Shown: positions 52,603 through 62,175, numbered from the stretch's first letter. The stretch is 64,000 nt of DNA from Myxococcus sp. RHSTA-1-4 (GCF_020037125.1 NZ_JAIQDG010000040.1:1-64000), one strand, 5' to 3'. The notes: generated by a model from the letters alone, not told the origin. Made by a program: numbers and translations.

Positions 52603-53250
52603 TCAGGGCAGCCGCCGGCCCAGGAAGGCGCTGGCGACGATGGCAAGCGCCATGACGGTCAACAACAACCCCTGCAGGTTCTGTCGCCGAATCTCCTTGC
52701 GTCCGAGCCCCTGGTACCAGGAACGCCCGGCCTCCACGCGGCCTTCCCACGTGAAATCGCCCGTGGGGGTGAAGCCCTCCAGGCGCCGGAGGTGGGCACG
52801 CAGCAGCCGCTCCGGGGAAGCGTCTTCCAGTGAACCGGAACGGTAGACGCCGGGAAGCTCGATGGCGGGGCGGCGGTAGCCGGCGGTGATGACGAAGCCC
52901 CGGGGCGCCACCGGGGTGAGGAGGTAGAGCCGGGGGGAGCCGTCCTGCCCCAGATGGAGCGTGGCGAACACGCGCTCCCCCGGGTGGGCCCAGTCATAGG
53001 AGCGGGTGGCGCGCTGGAGGCGGGGCTTCTCCTCGTGGCTGCCGAGCGCCACGAAGCCGAGCGCCTGGAGCTGGGCGGCCAGCGGGCCAAGCTCCAGCGG
53101 AAGGTCCATCTGGTCCGAGGGGGCCTCGGGCTCCACGCGGACGCTGCCGGGGAAGAGGAAGAGGATGGCGCGCCAGAGGTTGAGGCTCAGCAGCACCACG
53201 GCGAGCACGAGGCCGGCGACGGCGATGCCCAGTTCGACGAGGAGATTCAT
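52603..53250 (-). CDS. Two-helix membrane protein of unknown function
   Basis: This is a 215-residue protein from ATG 53250 (MNLLVELGIAVAGLVLAVVL). One membrane helix at each end (also LLLTVMALAIVASAFLG) encloses a ~150-residue soluble domain with mixed strands (ATLHLGQDGSPRLYLLTPVA). The middle would lie in the periplasm or cytoplasm depending on topology. No family is recognised. It lies between the thiolase and the giant kinase gene on the same strand, 59 nt from the latter. Confidence 0.72.
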   Translation of the reverse strand: MNLLVELGIAVAGLVLAVVLLSLNLWRAILFLFPGSVRVEPEAPSDQMDLPLELGPLAAQLQALGFVALGSHEEKPRLQRATRSYDWAHPGERVFATLHLGQDGSPRLYLLTPVAPRGFVITAGYRRPAIELPGVYRSGSLEDASPERLLRAHLRRLEGFTPTGDFTWEGRVEAGRSWYQGLGRKEIRRQNLQGLLLTVMALAIVASAFLGRRLP

Positions 53251-53309
53251 GCGGGGAGCCCCTCGAAGAGGGTCATCCGGGCACCCTAGCGGAAAGCGGG
53301 TCCGCGCGC

Positions 53310-56300
53310 TCACGCGCTCCGCAGGACCCCCACGCGCCGCTGGAGGGCGGTTCGCACGGAGGTGGCCAGCGACAGGAGGCCGGTGGCGCGTGCCTCGGTG
53401 AAGAGGGCCTCCGCCGTCGTCAACTCCGCCACCGACTCGCCCAGGGGCTCGCGCTCCGCGAGCGCCAGGTGCACCAGCCCCATCTGCAAGGTGTTGCCCG
53501 TCAGCTCCGCCAGCGCCAGCGCGCGCCGCAGGTGCATGGTGCCCTCTTCTCCGGGCAACAGCGCCGCCATGGCCCGGCGGGCGAGGATTTCATCCCACGG
53601 GTTGGCCAGCATCGGGTCCGTCGCCCGTGCGAGCGCCGCCTCCGCCGCGTCACCCGCCGACAGCATGTTCCCCTGCTCGCGCTCGAACCGCGACTCGTAG
53701 ACGCGCAGCAGCGTCTCCATGCGCAGCCCCCCCTCGCGGGCCGCGGCCAGGGCCCTCGGCAGCGACTGGCGCGCCGCCGCCGCGTCCTCGAAGAGCACGT
53801 CGCGGCACGCCTGGTACACCAGCAGGTGGCTCTGCAGCCACCGGTCTCCCGGCAGCACCCGCGCCAGCGCCTCCGCGCGGGCCACCACCGCGGCCACGTG
53901 CTCGTGCTCGCCGCGCTCCAGGTAGTAGGGCGGAGTGAAGATGGCCAGGTTGCGCTCCATCAGCCGGGGGCTGCCCAGCCGCCGCACCAGGTCCGTCTTC
54001 TCCGTGAACGCCGGCACGAAGGCCGAGCCATCGCCCGTGAAGGCCGCGCGCGTCACCACCGAGAACAGGTGGAAGGCGCGCACGTCCGAGAACCCGTGCG
54101 CCTCCGCCGCCGCGTACCCGTCGCGCGTGGCCTGCGCGTCCAGCGGCTCGCCCCGCAGCGCCAGGGTCATGTTCATCATGTAGCCGCCCATGCCCAGCGC
54201 CCAGGCCAGGCGACGGGGCAGCCGCCCCAGGGCCTCGCGCATCCCGCGCAGGCGCGCGAGCTGCTCGAACTGCGTCTCCAGCACGCCCGCGAAGCGGCCC
54301 GTATACGCGCAGACCATCGCCGGAGACAGCAGCGTCGCGGCCCGGTACGGCGACACCTCCGGCTGCTCGGTCCGCACGCGCTCCACCAGCGCCGCCAGGT
54401 CCTCCGTGCGCCCGAGGATGGCCAGCGCCATGCCCTGGAGGATTCGCAGCTCCGCCTGCTTCCAGAACACGTCCGCTTCGGACGCGTACGCATCCGCCTC
54501 GCGCTCGCGGAACAGCTCCCGCAGCCGCGCGGGACGCTCGGCCTCGGGTGCCGAGCACGCCGCCTCCAGCTCCGCCAGCGCCTGCCGCTGCCCCGCCACC
54601 AGGTCCACCCCGGCCGCCCAGTGCGCGAAGAGCTTCTCCGCGAAGGCCAGCGAGGTGGGCGGGTCGCTCGAGTAGCCCACCTCCACGATGGTCACCCAGA
54701 TGCGCAAGAGCAGCCTGTCTCGTCCCGGGAAGTCCGGCGCGGCCTCCAGCAGCGCCGCCGCCTCCTTCAAGAGGAGCGTGGCCTCCAGCAGCGCCTGGGC
54801 TTCAATCGCCGCCCGCCCCGCGTCCAGCAGCGGGCCGATGGCCAGCTCCGGCTCCGACGAGCGCAGGTAGTGCCAGCCCACCGTGCGCGACAGGTCCGGC
54901 CGCTGCGAGTGCAGCGTCTGCAGCGCCAGCGCCACCCGCCCGTGCGCCACCCGCCGCTCGGGCTCCGGCGTGCTGTCGTAGACGGCCTGGTGCACGGTGT
55001 CGTGCGTGAAGACGTAGCGCCCCTCGGCCTCCTGGAGGAACTGCCGCTCGACGATGCCGTCGAGCACCGCGAACAGCTCCACCTCGGGCAGGTCCGCCAG
55101 CGCGCGCACCAGGGGCAATTCCAGGCTGCGCCCCGCGGGCGCCAGCCGCCGCAGCAGCGCCACCTGCTCCGGAGGCGCCGTGGCCAGGCGCGCCAGCACC
55201 GCGTCCTCGATGCTTGCGGGCAGGGGCCGCGTGTCCAGCCCCTCCGCCGCGCTCCACCGGCCGCCCACGCGCGTGAGCGCGTTCTCCTCCACCAGCGCGC
55301 GCAGGCACTCGGTGGCGAAGAAGGCGTTGCCCCCCGTGGTGGCGTGCAGCCGCGTCACGAAACCCTCGGGAACCGCCAGCCCCGGCAGCGCCAGCTCCAC
55401 CAGCGTGCGCACGTGTTCGACCGTCAGCGGCTCCAGGTCCATGCGCGTGGTGAGCTTCTCGTCCACCGTCTGGAAGGCGAGGCTCAGCCGGCTCAGCTCG
55501 CCGGAGCGGAACGTGCCCACCACCATGCCGCGCGTGCCGTGCAGCGTGCGGATGAGCACGTTGAGCACCTCCAGCGTGGCGCTGTCCGCCCACTGGAGGT
55601 CCTCGAAGCACAGCACCAGCGTCATCTGGCGCCCCAGCGCCTGCACCCACTCCGCCAGCGCGCCGAAGAAGGCCAGCTTCTCCTCGCCCACCGTCTGGGG
55701 AGGCACCGCGCCCGCCTCCGCCCCCAGCCCCGGCAGCAGCCGCCCCAGCTTCGGAGACAGCCGCTGCATCATCTCCACCGGCGTGTGCGGGATGAGGCAG
55801 CGCAGCGCCTGCGTAATCGGCGTCAGGGGGGCCTGTCCCTCGGCCCGGCACTGCCCGCGCCCGAAGGGCACCTCCGCCAGCTTCGCCTGCAGCTCGAACT
55901 CCTGGAGCAGCCGCGTCTTGCCCACGCCCGCCGGAGCGCCGATGAGCATCGCCCGGGACTGGGCCCAGTCCGCCTCGGCCAGCCCGTTCATCAGCGCTTC
56001 CAGCTCCGTGGAGCGCCCCACCACCTCCGGCACGTGCAGGTAGCTGGCGCGCGCCGACAGCGTCTCCTCGGGCAGCGGCTCGCCGCTGGCGTGGCACAGC
56101 GCCTCCAGCAGCTCGCCCGCGTCCTGGAAACGCTCGCGAGGGTCCTTGGCCAGCAGCAGGAGAATCAGCTCCTCGAGCTGCGGCTCCACGGGGCAAATCG
56201 TCGAGGGCCGTGGCGGCGGGCGCGTCAGATGGTCCGCCAGCAGGGCCGCCGGCGTGTTGCGCTTGAAGGGCAGCCGGCCGGTGACGAGGTAGTAGGCCAT

Positions 56301-57017
56301 CACCCCCAGCGAGTACAGGTCCGCGCGCCCGTCGATGCTGGCGCCGCGCTGCCACTCCGGAGCGAGGTACTCCAGCGTGCCCTTGAGCCGGCCGGGGCTG
56401 GGCGTGCCGAGCTGGTGCATCACCCCGAAGTCCATCAGCTTCACCGCGCCGGAGCGGGTGATGCGCACGTTGCTGGCCTTGATGTCGCAGTGGACGTACA
56501 GCCGCGAGTGCAGGAAGGCCAGCACCTGCGCCATCTGGATGAGCACCCGGTACAACGTGCGCGTGTCCAGCGGCTTCTCACGCGCCAGCGTGCTCAGGTC
56601 CGTCCCGTCCACCACCTCCATGGTGATGAAGCGGTTGCCGGCCTCCGTCATGCCCCAGTCGAACACCTTCAGCGTGCCGGGGTGCTGCAGCTTCTTCATC
56701 GCGAAGAACTCGTGCCGGAACATCAGCACCAGCTCCTCCGTCTTCGCCGCCGTCAGCCCCGCGGGGACCTGCATCTCCTTCAGCGCCACCCGCCGGTGCT
56801 CGTGCAGGTCCGACGCCAGCCAGATGCGGCCCATGCCGCCCTCACCCAGCAGCCCCTCCACCTGGTAGCGCCCCGTCACCACCATGCCCGGCTCCAGCGA
56901 GCGGCGCTCTCCGGCGCGAGCCCCCGGTAGGGTGATGGGCGTGCGGATGCGGTCCCCCCACGAGCTTGGAGGACGGCTGCGCTCGTCCAGGACGGTTGTC
57001 TTCTCCTCGTCGCTCAC
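53310..57017 (-). CDS. Ser/Thr protein kinase fused to AAA ATPase and TPR module (non-RD kinase)
   Basis: This is a 1,235-residue protein. The kinase domain (~48-310) has GEGGMGRIW, the VALKEMQ lysine, DFG and APE. Its catalytic loop reads VHCDIKASN (H176-C177-D178), so the usual arginine before the catalytic Asp is cysteine. After ~330 comes a predictor-type AAA ATPase (VVGRSTELEALMNGL, Walker A GAPAGVGKTRLL, Walker B LVLCFEDLQWADS), then ~600 residues of TPR-like helices. The plan resembles PknK-type kinases, which act in signalling networks regulating transcription, but there is no HTH. It is cytoplasmic; the ligand and substrates are unknown. Confidence 0.92.
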   Translation of the reverse strand: MSDEEKTTVLDERSRPPSSWGDRIRTPITLPGARAGERRSLEPGMVVTGRYQVEGLLGEGGMGRIWLASDLHEHRRVALKEMQVPAGLTAAKTEELVLMFRHEFFAMKKLQHPGTLKVFDWGMTEAGNRFITMEVVDGTDLSTLAREKPLDTRTLYRVLIQMAQVLAFLHSRLYVHCDIKASNVRITRSGAVKLMDFGVMHQLGTPSPGRLKGTLEYLAPEWQRGASIDGRADLYSLGVMAYYLVTGRLPFKRNTPAALLADHLTRPPPRPSTICPVEPQLEELILLLLAKDPRERFQDAGELLEALCHASGEPLPEETLSARASYLHVPEVVGRSTELEALMNGLAEADWAQSRAMLIGAPAGVGKTRLLQEFELQAKLAEVPFGRGQCRAEGQAPLTPITQALRCLIPHTPVEMMQRLSPKLGRLLPGLGAEAGAVPPQTVGEEKLAFFGALAEWVQALGRQMTLVLCFEDLQWADSATLEVLNVLIRTLHGTRGMVVGTFRSGELSRLSLAFQTVDEKLTTRMDLEPLTVEHVRTLVELALPGLAVPEGFVTRLHATTGGNAFFATECLRALVEENALTRVGGRWSAAEGLDTRPLPASIEDAVLARLATAPPEQVALLRRLAPAGRSLELPLVRALADLPEVELFAVLDGIVERQFLQEAEGRYVFTHDTVHQAVYDSTPEPERRVAHGRVALALQTLHSQRPDLSRTVGWHYLRSSEPELAIGPLLDAGRAAIEAQALLEATLLLKEAAALLEAAPDFPGRDRLLLRIWVTIVEVGYSSDPPTSLAFAEKLFAHWAAGVDLVAGQRQALAELEAACSAPEAERPARLRELFREREADAYASEADVFWKQAELRILQGMALAILGRTEDLAALVERVRTEQPEVSPYRAATLLSPAMVCAYTGRFAGVLETQFEQLARLRGMREALGRLPRRLAWALGMGGYMMNMTLALRGEPLDAQATRDGYAAAEAHGFSDVRAFHLFSVVTRAAFTGDGSAFVPAFTEKTDLVRRLGSPRLMERNLAIFTPPYYLERGEHEHVAAVVARAEALARVLPGDRWLQSHLLVYQACRDVLFEDAAAARQSLPRALAAAREGGLRMETLLRVYESRFEREQGNMLSAGDAAEAALARATDPMLANPWDEILARRAMAALLPGEEGTMHLRRALALAELTGNTLQMGLVHLALAEREPLGESVAELTTAEALFTEARATGLLSLATSVRTALQRRVGVLRSA

Positions 57018-57181
57018 AGGGATGGTAGGGGGCTCTGAGGGTCAGCGAAATCCAGAGGTCGATGGAATATCACGTTTCCACGGTACGGGCACGTTCGAAG
57101 GTACCCATGCGGGTAACAGTGGACCTGAGTCAGGGCCGTCACGGCGAGCGTCGGCCAGAGCGAGCCCCGGCTGTGTGGCTG

Positions 57182-57212
57182 CCCGGCGGCCCTGCCTGAG
57201 GGGCCCGCCGGG
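57182..57212. other. Hairpin in the region upstream of the serine protease gene
   Basis: CCCGGCGG (57182-57189) pairs with CCGCCGGG (57205-57212), and inside it CCCT pairs with AGGG across a 5-nt loop. It lies in the 261-nt region between the divergent kinase and protease genes and may be part of the protease mRNA leader. No T-run. Confidence 0.35.
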
Positions 57213-57278
57213 TGGGTGCACATCCTTCCTCGCGAGGACGCCGGCCAGGGGGCCACGTCCAGGCGCGGGAGGTGGACG

Positions 57279-57941
57279 ATGCGCGGGGGCTCGAGGAAGT
57301 GGCTGGCGTGCGCGGGAGCGCTGGGCATGGCGGTGCTGGCGGCCTGTCAGGGCTCGGAGGAGGGGCCTCCCGGCGTGGAGGACGTGGCCGCCGCCACGGT
57401 GACGCTGGAGCCCGGCCACTGTGCCGGGGTGGTGGTGGAAGACGGCAGGCACGCCCTCACGGCGGCCCACTGCGTCCAGCCCGACGACACCCGGGTGGAC
57501 ATGTCCTTCCTGGACGGCCGGCGGCTGGGTGGCACCTACATCCACGTGGACCGGGGCCGCGACGTGGCCGTCATCCGGCTGGACGCCCGAGCGCAAGTGC
57601 GGCCGCTGAAGGTCTCGGAAGGGCTGCCCACTCCCGGTGAGGCGCTCGTGTTCGCCGGCCGGAACGACCGCCCGGGCGAGCCGCAGGAGGCCCTGCTGGA
57701 GCGGCTGGGCCGGTGCCCGTCGCTGCCGGGCGTACCGGCCGCCCTCTTCACCACGATGCGAGGCCGTCCGGGCGACTCCGGTGCGCCGCTGGTGGATTCG
57801 AGCATGCGGGTGGTGGGCCTGGTGCACGGCGGCGCGGCCTGCCGCATCGCCACACCCACTGCCGGACTGGGAGCCCTGGTGGGAGACCTGGCGAGGGGCG
57901 GCGCGACGCTGGCGAGCCAGGTCCCTCCCCGGGCGCGCTAG
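57279..57941 (+). CDS. Lipoprotein trypsin-like serine protease
   Basis: This is a 220-residue precursor from ATG 57279 (MRGGSRKWLACAGALGMAVL), lipobox LAAC, preceded by GGGAGGTGG. The S1 catalytic triad is visible: His in LTAAHC, Asp in RGRDVAVIRL, Ser in RGRPGDSGAPLV. The mature enzyme is short (~195 residues), about the minimal chymotrypsin fold. It is probably anchored to the inner or outer membrane. Substrates are unknown. Divergent from the kinase gene. Confidence 0.88.
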   Translation: MRGGSRKWLACAGALGMAVLAACQGSEEGPPGVEDVAAATVTLEPGHCAGVVVEDGRHALTAAHCVQPDDTRVDMSFLDGRRLGGTYIHVDRGRDVAVIRLDARAQVRPLKVSEGLPTPGEALVFAGRNDRPGEPQEALLERLGRCPSLPGVPAALFTTMRGRPGDSGAPLVDSSMRVVGLVHGGAACRIATPTAGLGALVGDLARGGATLASQVPPRAR

Positions 57942-58041
57942 CCCTCCATGGAGGTCCCCCCGCCGGGCGTCGGTTGCCCGGTGCGCCGCCGCTTCCGAAC
58001 TTGAGTCGGGCAGGCGAGGTACGCACGGAGGCGACACCACC

Positions 58042-58311
58042 ATGGCGGGCAACACCAGGAACTTCCAGCCGCGCAACCGGGGGCAGGTGGAGGATGCCCA
58101 GGACCGCGGCGCGGCCGAGACGGCCCGGCGGCTGGCGAAGGAGCGCGACGTCAACCCCGGCCCCACCGACGACACCGCCTGGGAGGCGCGGGTGGAGCGC
58201 GGCGAGGAGTGGACCACGGAGCAGGTCCCCGAGCGCGAGGCCCGCGGCGACGAGGAGCCGAACTCCGAGGTGTCCCGCCGGGGACTTGTGAATCCCCCAC
58301 CCGAGGAGTAG
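58042..58311 (+). CDS. Small hydrophilic, probably disordered protein
   Basis: This is an 89-residue protein from ATG 58042 (MAGNTRNFQPRNRGQVEDAQ), preceded by CGGAGGCGAC. It is very rich in Arg, Glu, Asp and Pro, with no hydrophobic core, ending in GLVNPPPEE. It looks like an intrinsically disordered, stress- or desiccation-type small protein, but no family is recognised. Position between a protease and a response regulator on the same strand gives no clear functional hint. Confidence 0.65.
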   Translation: MAGNTRNFQPRNRGQVEDAQDRGAAETARRLAKERDVNPGPTDDTAWEARVERGEEWTTEQVPEREARGDEEPNSEVSRRGLVNPPPEE

Positions 58312-58491
58312 GGCCGTTCACGGGCCATCCCCGGGGCCGGAAACAAGCCCGAGGGGCCTGCCTGCCTCGACCAGGGGTGATGCGGACCCCTTGCCGCGCG
58401 TGCGCGGGGCGGTGATGCTGGGGGCTCAACACAACGTGGAGGGAGCACCGGACCAAGCCGGAGGCCTCCCGACCCAGGGAGTCGGTGTGCC

Positions 58492-58893
58492 GTGAAGCCG
58501 AAGGTTCTCATCGTCGAGAACTCCTGGACCATGCGCGAGACGCTGCGCCTGCTGCTGTCCGGCGAGTTCGACTGCACCACGGCAGCCGACGGCGAGTCCG
58601 GCCTGAAGCAGGCCCTGGCCCAGCCGCCCGACGTGCTCCTGTCCGACGTGAACATGGACGGCATGGACGGGTACGAGCTGTGCCGCCGCTTCCGCGCCGA
58701 GCCCTCGCTGAAACACATCCCCGTCGCCTTCGTCAGCGGCTACGCGCCCCGCGAGGGCGTCACCCCGGACGAGGGGCAGCCGGACGCGTACCTCGTCAAG
58801 CCGGTGAAGCCGCCCGTGCTCATCGCGGAGCTGCACAAGCTGCTGCGGCGCGACGGCGAGGGCCCCACCGCCCACGCCATCGGCAAGGCCTGA
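58492..58893 (+). CDS. Single-domain response regulator
   Basis: This is a 133-residue protein starting at GTG 58492. It is a lone receiver: acidic patch replaced by VENS after the first strand (KPKVLIVENSWTMRETLRLL), phospho-acceptor Asp in LLSDVNMDGMDGYEL, conserved Ser in FVSGYAP, and Lys in LVKPVKPP. It has no output domain, so it probably relays phosphate or signals by protein contact (CheY/DivK type). Only one acidic residue precedes Asn where two are usual, which could alter magnesium binding. No kinase is adjacent. Confidence 0.88.
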   Translation: MKPKVLIVENSWTMRETLRLLLSGEFDCTTAADGESGLKQALAQPPDVLLSDVNMDGMDGYELCRRFRAEPSLKHIPVAFVSGYAPREGVTPDEGQPDAYLVKPVKPPVLIAELHKLLRRDGEGPTAHAIGKA

Positions 58894-58909
58894 GACACGC
58901 GGCGGGCGC

Positions 58910-59254
58910 TCAGCTCCCCCGGTAGGTGGAATACCCGAAGGGGCTCAGCAGCAGCGGGACGTGGTAGTGCTCGTCCGGCGCCGCCAGCTCGAACACCACC
59001 GTCACGGACGGGTAGAAGCCCTTCACGCCGAGCGCCCGGAAGTACGCCCCCGTATCGAAGGCCATCCGGTAGACGCCCGGCTCCACGCGGGAGCCCGCGG
59101 GCAGGAAGTCGCGCACGCGCCCGTCGTCGTTGGTGATGCCGCGCGCCAGCTCCTTCCAGGCCCCGTCGTGAGCCTGGACCTCCAGGGTGATGGGGACTCC
59201 GGCGGCCGGGCGGCCCCGGTGGGTGTCGAGGACGTGGGTGGACAGGGTGCTCAT
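58910..59254 (-). CDS. uraH: 5-hydroxyisourate hydrolase (transthyretin-like)
   Basis: This is a 114-residue protein from ATG 59254 (MSTLSTHVLDTHRGRPAAGV), whose opening and C-terminal YRGS tetrapeptide are the signature of the family. HVLDTHRG histidine, the Arg in VRDF, and YHVPLLLSPFGYSTYRGS complete the active site. It hydrolyses 5-hydroxyisourate to OHCU in urate degradation. The start overlaps the uraD stop by 4 nt (ATGA). Last gene of the purine operon. Confidence 0.96.
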   Translation of the reverse strand: MSTLSTHVLDTHRGRPAAGVPITLEVQAHDGAWKELARGITNDDGRVRDFLPAGSRVEPGVYRMAFDTGAYFRALGVKGFYPSVTVVFELAAPDEHYHVPLLLSPFGYSTYRGS

Positions 59255-59760
59255 GGCGCCAGCAGCTTCTCCAGTCGGATGCGGGTGATTTTCGCCTGCT
59301 CCCCGGCGGCGATGCGCAGCTCCTCGTCGAGCGGATTGTCCAGCCGGGCGCGCAAGAGCCCCAGCATCTCCGCCGCGCTCTTCCCCGTGGCGCACACGAG
59401 GAAGATGAAGCCGAACCGCCGCTCGTACTCGGCGTTGCCGTCGGCCAGCCCTTGCAGCACGGCCTCGTCCGCGCCCACCACCCCACCCTGCTCCTGCGAG
59501 GACCAGGTGGCGGTGGAGGCGAACTTCGCCCGGAGCTGCGACACGTCGCCGATGCGGGGGTGGTGCTTGAAGGCCTCGTGCCAGTCCTCCGGGCCCGTCT
59601 GCTCCCAGAGCCACGCGGCCTCGGAGAACAGGTGCTCCGCGTCGCGGAAGGGCCGCGCGCGGACCATGCCGTCCGCCCAGCGCGAGGAGCCGCAGCAGCG
59701 CAGCAGCTCCGCGCGGGCGTCCGCGGACAACATCCTGTTGAGCCGTTCCAGCCCGCTCAT
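59251..59760 (-). CDS. uraD: OHCU decarboxylase
   Basis: This is a 169-residue protein. Family landmarks are WADGMVRARPF, the catalytic HHPRIGD (histidine) and WSSQEQGGV, and GFIFLVCATGKSAAEML. It decarboxylates OHCU to (S)-allantoin, following uraH. ATGA overlaps couple it to both neighbours (alc upstream, uraH downstream), so the three are translated together. The length is normal. Confidence 0.95.
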   Translation of the reverse strand: MSGLERLNRMLSADARAELLRCCGSSRWADGMVRARPFRDAEHLFSEAAWLWEQTGPEDWHEAFKHHPRIGDVSQLRAKFASTATWSSQEQGGVVGADEAVLQGLADGNAEYERRFGFIFLVCATGKSAAEMLGLLRARLDNPLDEELRIAAGEQAKITRIRLEKLLAP

Positions 59761-60779
59761 GCCGGCCGCCCGTGGACCCGCAGCCGGCTGACGCCGCCGT
59801 CGGGGTAGATGCGCAGGCGCACGTGGGTGAAGGGCCCCTGGGCGCGCAGCTCGGACTCGTAGAAGTGCCGGTGGTCCGCCTGCAGCTTCGTGCGCGGCAG
59901 CAGCTCCGTCCACGTGATGTCGTGCGCGTTGGCGAAGTCCACCACCGGCTCGCGCAGGTAGCAGCCCTCGATGGAGGCCGACTCGGGGAAGTTGCCCTTG
60001 TAGTGCGCGGTGTCCACCTCCACCTTCTGCACGGTGCCCGGCACGGCGAGCTTCACCACAATCCAGTCGAAGCCCGGCAGCACGCGCTTGCGCCGCGTCT
60101 CCCAGCCCTCGCCCATGTTGGCGGCGCGGCCCGGGAGGATGAGGTTGTCCTTGGGGCCGAAGAAGGCGTCGTTGCACGCCACCACCGTGCCGCCATTCTC
60201 CGCCGCCGCCAGGTCCACCGTCCCGCCCGCGCGCGTGAGGCGCTCGAAGTCCGGCCGCACCTCGCCGTGCACGCGGAAGCGCGCCACGCCGCCGTCCGGG
60301 TAGATGTTGAGGCGCAGGTGCGTCCAGCGCTGCTCGCTGGCGATGGGGAAGAGGTTGCGCGAGCCGCCCTGCAGCCGGAGCTGCGGGAGGATGCGTGTCC
60401 ACTTCGCGTCCACCAGCGACTCGGGCGAGGGCGAGCCCTCCACCTCCAGCGCGTCCACCGAGGCGTACTCGGGGAAGTTGCCGAGGAAGTGGTTGGTGTC
60501 GATGTCCACGCCGCGCACCACGCCCGGCAGGCCGAGCTGGAGGATGCACCAGTCATGGCCCGGCACACGCTTGCGGCGCGACTCCCAGCCGTCCATCCAC
60601 TTGCCCTGCTCGGTGTACTTGCCGGGGATGAAGACGCCCCGGCCGGGCTTCAGGAGGTTCTCCTTGGCCGCGAAGAACTCGTCGCTGGCCAGCAGGGCGC
60701 GGCCACCCACGTTCTCCGCCACGAGGTCGATGAGCTCCGTGAATCCTACGCGCAGCTTTCCCTCTTCGGGTGCATGCAT
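59757..60779 (-). CDS. alc: Allantoicase
   Basis: This is a 340-residue enzyme built from two homologous beta-sandwich (jelly-roll) domains: GKWMDGWESRRKRVPGHDWC with MGEGWETRRKRVLPGFDWIV, and GVDIDTNHFLGNFPEYASVD with KVEVDTAHYKGNFPESASIE. It hydrolyses allantoate to ureidoglycolate and urea. It lies 25 nt downstream of allB and overlaps uraD by 4 nt. Ureidoglycolate lyase and urease are not in the window, so the fate of the products is not visible. Confidence 0.96.
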   Translation of the reverse strand: MHAPEEGKLRVGFTELIDLVAENVGGRALLASDEFFAAKENLLKPGRGVFIPGKYTEQGKWMDGWESRRKRVPGHDWCILQLGLPGVVRGVDIDTNHFLGNFPEYASVDALEVEGSPSPESLVDAKWTRILPQLRLQGGSRNLFPIASEQRWTHLRLNIYPDGGVARFRVHGEVRPDFERLTRAGGTVDLAAAENGGTVVACNDAFFGPKDNLILPGRAANMGEGWETRRKRVLPGFDWIVVKLAVPGTVQKVEVDTAHYKGNFPESASIEGCYLREPVVDFANAHDITWTELLPRTKLQADHRHFYESELRAQGPFTHVRLRIYPDGGVSRLRVHGRPA

Positions 60780-60804
60780 GGTGTGTGTTCTCTCTCCAGG
60801 TGCT

Positions 60805-62175
60805 TCAGGCAGCGACGCGCGCCGCGACGGGGCGGCGCACCCATCTTCCCACCGGGCGCGGCAACGGCTGGCCGCGCTCGTAGACCTTCGCCCCGCGCAG
60901 GAACGTCATCTCCACCACGCCCGTGAGCGTGCGGCCCGCGTAGGGTGTAATCGGATGGCGGTGGAGCAGGCGAGTGGGCTCCACGGTGAAGGACGCCTCG
61001 GGGTCGAAGACCACCAGGTCCGCGTCCGCGCCGGGAGACAGCGTGCCCTTCACGCCATACAAGCCCACCAGCCGCGCCGGGGCCTCGCACATCCAGCGGA
61101 CGAGCGACTCCAGGCCGTGTCCGCGCCGGCGCGCCTCCGTCCACACCGCCGGCAGGCTGAGCTGCAGGGACGCAATGCCGCCCCACGCAGCGCCGAAGTC
61201 CCCGCGGTCCAGGTGCTTCAGGGCCGGCGTACAGGGCGAGTGGTCCGACACCACCAATTCGATGTCCCCCTGCGCCAGCCCGGCCCACAGCCGCTCGCGG
61301 TTCTCCGCCTCGCGGATGGGCGGCGCGCACTTGAAGTGGGTGGCGCCGTCCTCAATCTCCTCCGCCGTGAAGGAGAGGTAGTGCGGGCACGTCTCCACGG
61401 ACACGGGCAGGCCCTCGCGGCGGGCCTCGCGCAGCACGGGCAGCGCGTCCGCCGAGGACAGGTGGACGATGTGCACCCGGCAGCGGTGCTCGCGCGCCAG
61501 CTCCACCATCATCCGGATGGCGTCGTCCTCCCAGCGCTTCGGCCGGGACTCCAGGTAGCCCCGGTACGTGCGCGGATTGGTGCCCGCGCCGCCCTCCACC
61601 GGGGACTCCAGCTCCGCGTGGACGATGAGCGGCACGCCCCGCCGCGCCAGAATCGGCATGGCCACGTCGAGCACCGCGCGGTCCGCGGGTGGAAACTCGT
61701 CCACGCCGGACGGACACAGGAAGCACTTGAAGCCGGCGATGCCCGCGTCGATGAGCCGCTCCAGCTCGTCCGCGTTGCCGGGAATGACGCCGCCCCAGAA
61801 GGCATGGTCCACGTGGCAGCGGCTCCAGGCCGTGCGGGCCTTGAGGAGGAGCGCGTCCAGCGTGGTGGTGGGCGGCAGCGAGTTGAGCGGCATGTCCACC
61901 ACCGTGGTGATGCCGCCGGCCGCCGCCGCGCGCGTGGCCGTCTCGAAGCCCTCCCACTCGGTGCGGCCGGGCTCGTTGATGTGGGCGTGGCTGTCCACCA
62001 CGCCGGGCATCACCACCCGGTCGCCCACGTCCGTCACCGGCAGGCCGGCGGGAATGTCCGAGGGAGCCACCACCGCGGCCACCCGGCCCTCCCGCACCAC
62101 CACCGCCGCCTCGCGAAGGCCCTCCGGCGCGAGGACGCGCCGGCTCTTCAGCACGAAGTCCTCACCACTGCTCAT
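60805..62175 (-). CDS. allB: Allantoinase
   Basis: This is a 456-residue cyclic amidohydrolase. Metal ligands appear in GVVDSHAHINEPGRTEWEGF (HxH) and the carboxylated-lysine region GIAGFKCFLCPSG; further histidines are in VHAELESP, VHIVHLSSADAL, and the Asp in VVSDHSPC. The pattern is that of dinuclear allantoinases rather than dihydropyrimidinases. It hydrolyses allantoin to allantoate. It overlaps the flavoprotein gene upstream by 4 nt and so belongs to the same operon. Confidence 0.95.
   Translation of the reverse strand: MSSGEDFVLKSRRVLAPEGLREAAVVVREGRVAAVVAPSDIPAGLPVTDVGDRVVMPGVVDSHAHINEPGRTEWEGFETATRAAAAGGITTVVDMPLNSLPPTTTLDALLLKARTAWSRCHVDHAFWGGVIPGNADELERLIDAGIAGFKCFLCPSGVDEFPPADRAVLDVAMPILARRGVPLIVHAELESPVEGGAGTNPRTYRGYLESRPKRWEDDAIRMMVELAREHRCRVHIVHLSSADALPVLREARREGLPVSVETCPHYLSFTAEEIEDGATHFKCAPPIREAENRERLWAGLAQGDIELVVSDHSPCTPALKHLDRGDFGAAWGGIASLQLSLPAVWTEARRRGHGLESLVRWMCEAPARLVGLYGVKGTLSPGADADLVVFDPEASFTVEPTRLLHRHPITPYAGRTLTGVVEMTFLRGAKVYERGQPLPRPVGRWVRRPVAARVAA

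Noticed and set aside
53469-56930. Long plus-strand frame opposite the giant kinase
   Set aside because: Same composition artefact; the minus-strand product has kinase, AAA and TPR features.
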